A program made the position numbers and the translations under genes. Shown here in pieces: positions 58,972 through 64,000 of a stretch of DNA of 64,000 nucleotides. The notes under the pieces were generated by a model. It ran no database searches. It was not told the origin of the DNA and worked only from the letters and a program-made list of their open reading frames with translations. The DNA comes from Daldinia sp. FL1419. Lineage: Eukaryota > Ascomycota > Sordariomycetes > Xylariales > Hypoxylaceae. Numbering within the stretch: position 1 is the stretch's first letter; every line of letters starts with the position of its first letter. Location of the stretch: assembly GCA_025201765.1 (NCBI GenBank), contig MU623486.1, positions 1-64,000 on the forward strand, read 5' to 3'.

Positions 58972-60148
58972 CTAAGACCACTCCTTATTCATCCTCACTC
59001 GGCGTGTAACATCGGTGGGAGGTTTCTTCACTACCATGTAGAGCATTATCGACGTCGCTACCGCAAGTCCGTACCTAAGGGTATGTTCGTTAGCTCGAGC
59101 GCGAGGAGAGGGGCTTGGAATGATGAAGGGGACATACCACGTGAAGATGTATTGGGCGTGGTTATTCCTCAGGTTGACCTCGGCAGGTCTACCAATAGGA
59201 ATACCCTTGGATTCCATGTCCAGAGTCTGAAGTAAACCCGGCTCTGCGAATTAGAATATTAGCTAAGAAAATACCCCAAATACCCCAAATACCCAAAAAG
59301 GCTTCGTCCATTAGGTCGATAAGTGAATAATAATATTGCCTAAACGTACCCATAGTCTGTTCTACCCATACAGCTTGGCTCCCCGTTAGAGAAGCCATCT
59401 GCTTTACATCGGGGAAATAGAACTCGTTTATGTCAGGCCGATTCTCGGGCGTAAACATATTCTTCTTCCACGGTTCTCGCAGCAGGCCTTCGACCGTAAC
59501 CTCTCCCGTGGGTAGGGATTCGGGTCTACTCCGCTGATCGCGGAACTTCTTGGATATCCAACCGCGATTTACTAGAACCGTTGCGCCCTCGTCGCCCCCG
59601 CGCTCGAGCGGCGTGACCACCATGTATCCCTGCTCGCCGTCGCGCATGCGCGGGCCTATGAGCATCTCGCGGTCGTGGCGGTATCTTCCGGTAGCCGTGA
59701 CCCTACGAAAGTCGAAGTCGTGGATCGCATCGGGGTCTATGCGCGGCGGGAGCGGCAGCGGGTCCCGCACGATACGGTCCTCAAACTTGGCGATCAGTTC
59801 GGTCTTCCAGCCTAACCGCTGGACTTGCCACGTGCCCAGCAGGAACGCGGTTACGGGGATAATCGCGAGGATGATTAGGCCCGGGCCGTGGCGTCGCCCC
59901 GTGCGCACTAGTTCGGGCGGGTTGTCGAGGACCGAGGTGAAGGCTGGGTCTTCGGCGGGTGGGCGCTGGGAGCGCCGCGTGGTGTGTGTGAAGGGGCGGC
60001 GGCTGGAGAAGTGGGAAGATCGGAAAGTGGCACGTCGCGAGGTTTGCGTGGTACAGGTTGGGGACATGGATGCGCGGGCTTGGGCTTCGAGGGCTTGCTC
60101 GACTCGCCGAGCGAGTAGTTTGGGGGTTAACCACCCGTGCGACTTCAT
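58972..60148 (-). CDS. shy1: SURF1/Shy1, cytochrome oxidase assembly factor
   Basis: SURF1 acts in the mitochondrial inner membrane on early Cox1 assembly intermediates of complex IV. Exons on the minus strand are 60148-59350, 59243-59138 and 59074-58972, giving 335 aa from MKSHGWLTPK. A later Met at 60067 (MSPTCTTQTSRRATFRSS) would itself begin a good mitochondrial presequence, so the true start is open. The first transmembrane helix is PGLIILAIIPVTAFLLGTWQ, followed by the hallmark VQRLGWKTELI. Later motifs are GYMVVTPLERG, LVNRGWI and NNHAQYIFTWYGLAVATSIM with the second helix. The first intron contains a short CCCAAATA-type tandem repeat. Confidence 0.94.
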
Positions 60149-60738
60149 GGCGGAATATGTGGTGGATATTTTACTTGGAGTAATGCTAATTGTTCCCGTT
60201 TGGTTATCAAAGCCATTGGCGATGACGTTCGTTTTCTTCAATGATTGAAGCTCTCTCATTGGCCGTTGACATGATTCTGCATGCTGGTCCAATCAATTCA
60301 GTGTTGTGGACCCGATAAGCCGAAGCTTGAGCAGGGACCCGCCGTGCACTAGGCAGTCTTGGGTATGGTGTAAGCAGCTTGATGTACCTTTGTACTCGAA
60401 ACATGTTGAACAGCTTCTCACATGTGGCACTTAGGACCGATTCTCATAAGGCTTCAACCTCTTCAACCTCTTCACAAGATATTCTCAACACTAGAAACAA
60501 CGCTCAACCTGAATACCTACGAAAAGGTATTCTTAGGTTAATCGATGGTCATAACTTAGGGAATACTTTAAAGTGTAATATTGTAGGAAGAATGAATTAA
60601 TCAGGCCAAACACGCATCATATCAATTAAATATCCAGACTCATCTCAACCTTTGCGCTGTCTTACCCATCCACGACCCATTCACAGAATTATCCGCCACA
60701 CTTTCCCTCTTTACAACTTTGGACTCCTAGCGGCAGAA
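60149..60738. promoter_or_regulatory. Divergent region between SURF1 and the UBX gene
   Basis: About 590 bases between the two starts. The SURF1 frame stays open to 60292 but without transit-peptide character. A CTTCAACCT repeat near 60450-60470 is visible. No known regulator site was recognised. Confidence 0.35.
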
Positions 60739-62482
60739 ATGTCGGACGAATTATTCTTCCAGGGCAACTTACAAGATGGCATTTCCCTCGCCATCAAGGA
60801 ATCTAAAATGGTGCTCGCATTTGTTACCAGTAGGTCATTAACGCCGAAAGGATATGCGATGCGGTCCCACTTACATGGATCTAGGTAGGAGTGATGAGAG
60901 TCAATTGTGGGAGTATGAACTTACTACAAACGAATCCGTAAGTAATTACGTCCCTAAACTCATATATTGAATGAGCATGAGCTAATAGTTCTCAGTTGAA
61001 AATACCACTTGAGCGCCAAGCCGTGGCCCTGCGATTATGGGAAGGGTCTGAAGAAGCAGGCTATTTAGAAGCGCTGTTTCCCATACCAAAAAAGCCCACG
61101 ATAGTCATCATTCAGTACGTCTTATTTTACATATCGTGATATTACTTTATGCATTACCACTTACAAGCGTCATAGAAACGGGACTCTAAAAGAATACATC
61201 CAAGGTGGCACGTCCAAGGAAGAACTTGTTCGCAGGATCATTGCGATTCTAAACACGACATCAGCACCTCAGGCCGAACAACAAGCCGCCGCTGCCCGTG
61301 TGAGACAAACCGCGAGTCAATCACCTCCGGTAACTCAAGCTCAGGCACCTACTAGCGGCAATACGCTAGATGACTTATATGATGACTATGAAATCCCGGC
61401 TAGACCGTCGCCTGTCCCTGCCCCTGCTGCAGCACCGGCACCAGCTGGGCCTTCTCGGCAAGAACAGAGCGCACAAGAAGCGAGGCGTTTAGAAGCCGAG
61501 AAGAAAGCCAAAGAGGTTAGAGAGGCTAAAGCTAAGGAAGCAAAAGCCAGGGAGGAAAAAGCCAAGGCGGAACGAGAAGCCCAGGAGCAAGAACGCCGGA
61601 GAGCCAGCGAGAGGAACGAAGGCCAATCCTCTACGCCTAACAGACAAGAACGGTCTTATGCTGAAGAAGTCAGACAGCAAAAGATACGAGCAGCTGAAGA
61701 TAGAAAGCGTATCTTAAAGCGCATCGAGGACGACAAGCGAGAGCGAAGGGAGCGCGAGGCTCAGGAGAGACAGGCGAGACTATTGCTAAACGCAACAAAT
61801 GAAGACGAGGCACCCAGCAACCAGGCCCATCCTATCCCCCTTGCTCGGAGGCAGGCTAGCGGCTCGGGAGGAGACCACTGCAACCTACAAGTCCGACTAT
61901 TCGACGGCTCGACCATCCGGTCGCGCTTTAAGAGCGACGCGACCCTCGGTGGTGAAGTGCGTAAGTGGATCGATGAGGACCGGACAGACGGCGACGCGCC
62001 GTATACCTTCCGCATCGTCCTAACGCCCCTTCCCAACAAGGCCGTTGAACCTACCGAGGAATCGCAGTCCCTGCTATCACTCGGCTTGGCCCCTTCTGCC
62101 ACTCTAGTCCTGATCCCTGCCAAGTACTCCTCCGCGTTTTCGCATGCCTCTGACGGCTTCGTCTTCCGCAGTCTAGCGTATATCTTAGGCTTCTTTGGCT
62201 CCGGATATGGGTTTCTAGTTGGAATGTTAGGCGGGCTTGCCGGCCTGCTAAGTGGACGGGGAGCCGCCGCTCCTGAAGAGGTCCCGCTGCAGAACTTAGC
62301 TGCTGGCAGGACTGGATCGCGGATCAGGGGGTTTAATGACGAGAATAGGCGTAGAGACGCGCAGCTGTATAATGGGAATTCGGTAAGTTTACTCTGAGTA
62401 TACTCGGTGGTTCATTGCTAACTTTACATAGTTGAATTTCGAGCCGCGAAGAGATGAAGACGAAGAGGATGAGAGTAGATAG
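60739..62482 (+). CDS. UBX-domain protein, erasin/UBXD2-like
   Basis: Exons 60739-60829, 60885-60937, 60996-61114, 61176-62382 and 62432-62482 give 506 aa. The N-terminus is a thioredoxin-like UAS-type domain (LFFQGNLQDGISLAIKES, then SDESQLWEYELTTNE). A long charged coiled coil follows (about residues 150-285, rich in EAKAKE and RERREREA). The UBX domain lies at about 324-405 (NLQVRLFDGSTIRSRF ... SLGLAPSATLVLIP). A Gly-rich hydrophobic hairpin lies near 415-450 (AYILGFFGSGYGFLVGMLGG). This order matches erasin/UBXD2, which recruits Cdc48/p97 to the ER membrane for ERAD. The usual Phe-Pro-Arg p97-binding loop is replaced by TPLPNK, so binding strength is uncertain. Confidence 0.88.
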
Positions 62483-63660
62483 GATAGAGACGTACTTAAA
62501 GGGGGATTTTGATTATTGGTACGGTCTAGTTTCGGTAACCCTTCAGCCGTAGGATATATGTTAATGTACCGATAAAAATGCTAAGACATGGAATAATTCC
62601 AGCAATAACTTGATGCTATGTACCGACCTTCAAGGTAGAAGAATGTTAATGGTCAATTTTTACCAGTGTGTCTACTGTCTACACGAAAAATCCCTTCTAG
62701 GCGCATATGAAGCTCGAACTCTGGCACGCGTGGTGATCCCTAACCATCTTCTCTCTAAACCTCCTACGCGGTCCAACCCCATGGGGAGGCGAGTCCCTCC
62801 CTACTTGGACGAAGCCGACTGCTTGAGGGTCGAGATAACTGTGCTTCACCAAAGAACGGATGTAATCCACCGTCCATTCTTGACCGCGTCTGTTGATCAT
62901 CTGCTAGTCGCCAGTCATTGTGCTTAATTAAGGTACCTAATACTGTCTTGCTATGGCTACCTATGATAACCAGTCAAACCCGAGTAATTGTTTTTGTCAT
63001 GGATTTTAGTTACGGACTACTTCGTCTTATCCTGGTATGGATAGGTAATTATCTCCTGTTGAATAGGGGCTAGAGGCTCAGTAGCTTTAATGGGACAGCC
63101 CAAAACTGTTCTAGTTTGGAATAAGGGGTTATAGGCTTGGGATGGTTACATGTAGGAAGAGCCTTTTGAAGAAGTGTGCCAATGATCAAACAAAAGAGCC
63201 TAATACTATCATCAGGAAAGTGAATGTCATAAGATTCTTCTATCAATAGGCATTTAACAAAAAGGTTAGTCGCACCTAAAGCTAAGCTAGAGATGTGTAA
63301 TGTTAGAGCTTGAGAGGTAGCGGTTGTTGTAGGTCTGGTAAGTTACTGTAGTTATCAAGAAAATGCGCTAAAACATTCCACTTTAGTTAGATCAGGTATT
63401 GTACCTAGTTACTTAGGTACCTAACCTACCTGTGTTACCTAACTCAATACATACAAAGGAATCTTTCTTTATGAGCTTAACCGTAGCGCTATGTATAATA
63501 GTTAGGTTAGCCTCAAGCTCCCGAGTGACCCCACCGCAAAGAGTTTCTAGAATCTCAGCTGCCGCCTAACGTCAACTTACATAAACCCCACCAGCTTAGG
63601 TTAATCATCATCATACCCATTTTCTTGCCCAACCTAAATACCACTCTTAACAAGACGAAC
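62483..63660. other. Intergenic, nothing recognised
   Basis: About 1.2 kb. An ORF at 62610-62927 and its antisense partner lack recognisable features. A TACCTAGTTACTTAGGTACC-type cluster lies at 63399-63442. The last 60 bases are the leader of the PDCD5 homologue. Confidence 0.4.
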
Positions 63661-64000
63661 ATGGCCGACGCAGAATTAGAACAGGTATATTTACTATGCC
63701 CCCCCTTAACTATATTACGTAGTATTCAAGGCTAATAAAGCACAACCTGGCAGATCCGCAAAGCGCGCCTCGAGCAGCTCAAAGCGCAAGGCGGCGGGGC
63801 AGGTAGCTCAGGACCGAGCCAAGGGAACAAAGCCGAGCAGCAGAAGCAGTGAGCGCATCTCCTCCCCTCGCCTCTCACCTCTCACCTCTCGCCTCTCGCC
63901 TCACACCTCACCAAGCAGTATATCACAACGTCATACCTAACTTACTCCTCCACTCTCGCAGACAAGAATCCGAGGCCCGTCAATCCATCCTCAACCAGAT
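63661..64000 (+). CDS. PDCD5 / TFAR19-like DNA-binding protein (partial)
   Basis: The 5' part of a gene cut by the window edge. Exons 63661-63684, 63754-63848 and 63962-64000 (continuing) encode MADAELEQ, then IRKARLEQLKAQGGGAGSSG, and then QQESEARQSILNQI. The helical N-terminus IRKARLEQL and the EARQSILNQI motif at the start of the triple-helical core are typical of PDCD5. This small conserved archaeal/eukaryotic protein binds DNA and, in animals, influences apoptosis and chaperonin CCT. Its role in fungi is poorly defined. The second intron contains a CTCTCACCTCTCGC-type repeat. Confidence 0.88.
63869..63912. repeat. CCTCTC-type minisatellite inside the PDCD5 intron
   Basis: A CTCTC(A/G)C unit repeats about five times within the second intron. 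It is pyrimidine-rich and may blur the polypyrimidine tract but leaves the acceptor at 63960-63961 intact. Confidence 0.7.

Noticed and set aside
62610..62927. 105-codon ORF downstream of the UBX gene
   Set aside because: No domain, no splice context, overlapping antisense ORF of similar quality.

Overview
The window is nuclear DNA of a filamentous ascomycete (Pezizomycotina), probably a Sordariomycete. The grounds are many short introns (about 48-60 nt, GTAAGT-like donors, CTAAC/CTAAT branch sites), conserved fungal housekeeping genes on both strands, long CT-rich leaders, and an AT-saturated block at the left end whose repeat copies differ mainly by C/T and G/A changes, as repeat-induced point mutation (RIP) would leave. 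Placement below phylum level is inference.

Layout. About 1-1640 is the AT-rich, RIP-like repeat block. Then come 6-phosphofructokinase (2010-4601, +), a membrane-anchored lectin-like protein (7498-9416, +), an RE/RD-rich DUF8035-like protein (12301-14092, +), a decayed ankyrin-type gene (14807-15793, -), NC2-beta/Dr1 (16893-18070, -, with two possible first exons), a divergent SDR / FAD-oxidoreductase pair (19323-20239, -; 20704-22003, +), a hypothetical protein (24587-25234, -), COX16 (28207-28634, -), ATR/Mec1/UvsB checkpoint kinase (29073-37012, +, 12 exons), a PARP-type zinc-finger protein (38126-39513, +), EMC1 (40305-43282, +), cytosolic aspartyl-tRNA synthetase (44258-46068, -), CMS1 (46592-47611, +), a CFEM protein (48121-48952, -), an intron-containing tRNA-Arg(CCG) (50271-50356, +), a Nop6-like RRM protein (51332-52306, +), Rac GTPase (53001-53952, -), CENP-T (57288-58904, +), SURF1/Shy1 (58972-60148, -), a UBX/erasin-type protein (60739-62482, +) and the start of a PDCD5 homologue (63661-64000, +).

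Most genes are unrelated housekeeping functions. Small functional groupings are visible: two cytochrome oxidase assembly factors (COX16, SURF1), two ribosome-biogenesis factors (CMS1, Nop6), two ER quality-control factors (EMC1, UBX/erasin-type), and a checkpoint kinase next to a PARP-type zinc-finger protein. Several genes are divergent with short shared promoters (COX16/ATR, AspRS/CMS1, SDR/FAD oxidoreductase, SURF1/UBX).

Exon models were built by hand. For each spliced gene I checked that exon phases sum to a whole number of codons and that the joined protein reads sensibly across junctions. No database search was possible, so family names rest on recognition of motifs and protein style. 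I see no new defence or mobile system. The most interesting items are the alternative first exons of NC2-beta, the ATR intron that hides an in-frame stop, the RIP-like repeat block, and the decayed ankyrin gene.
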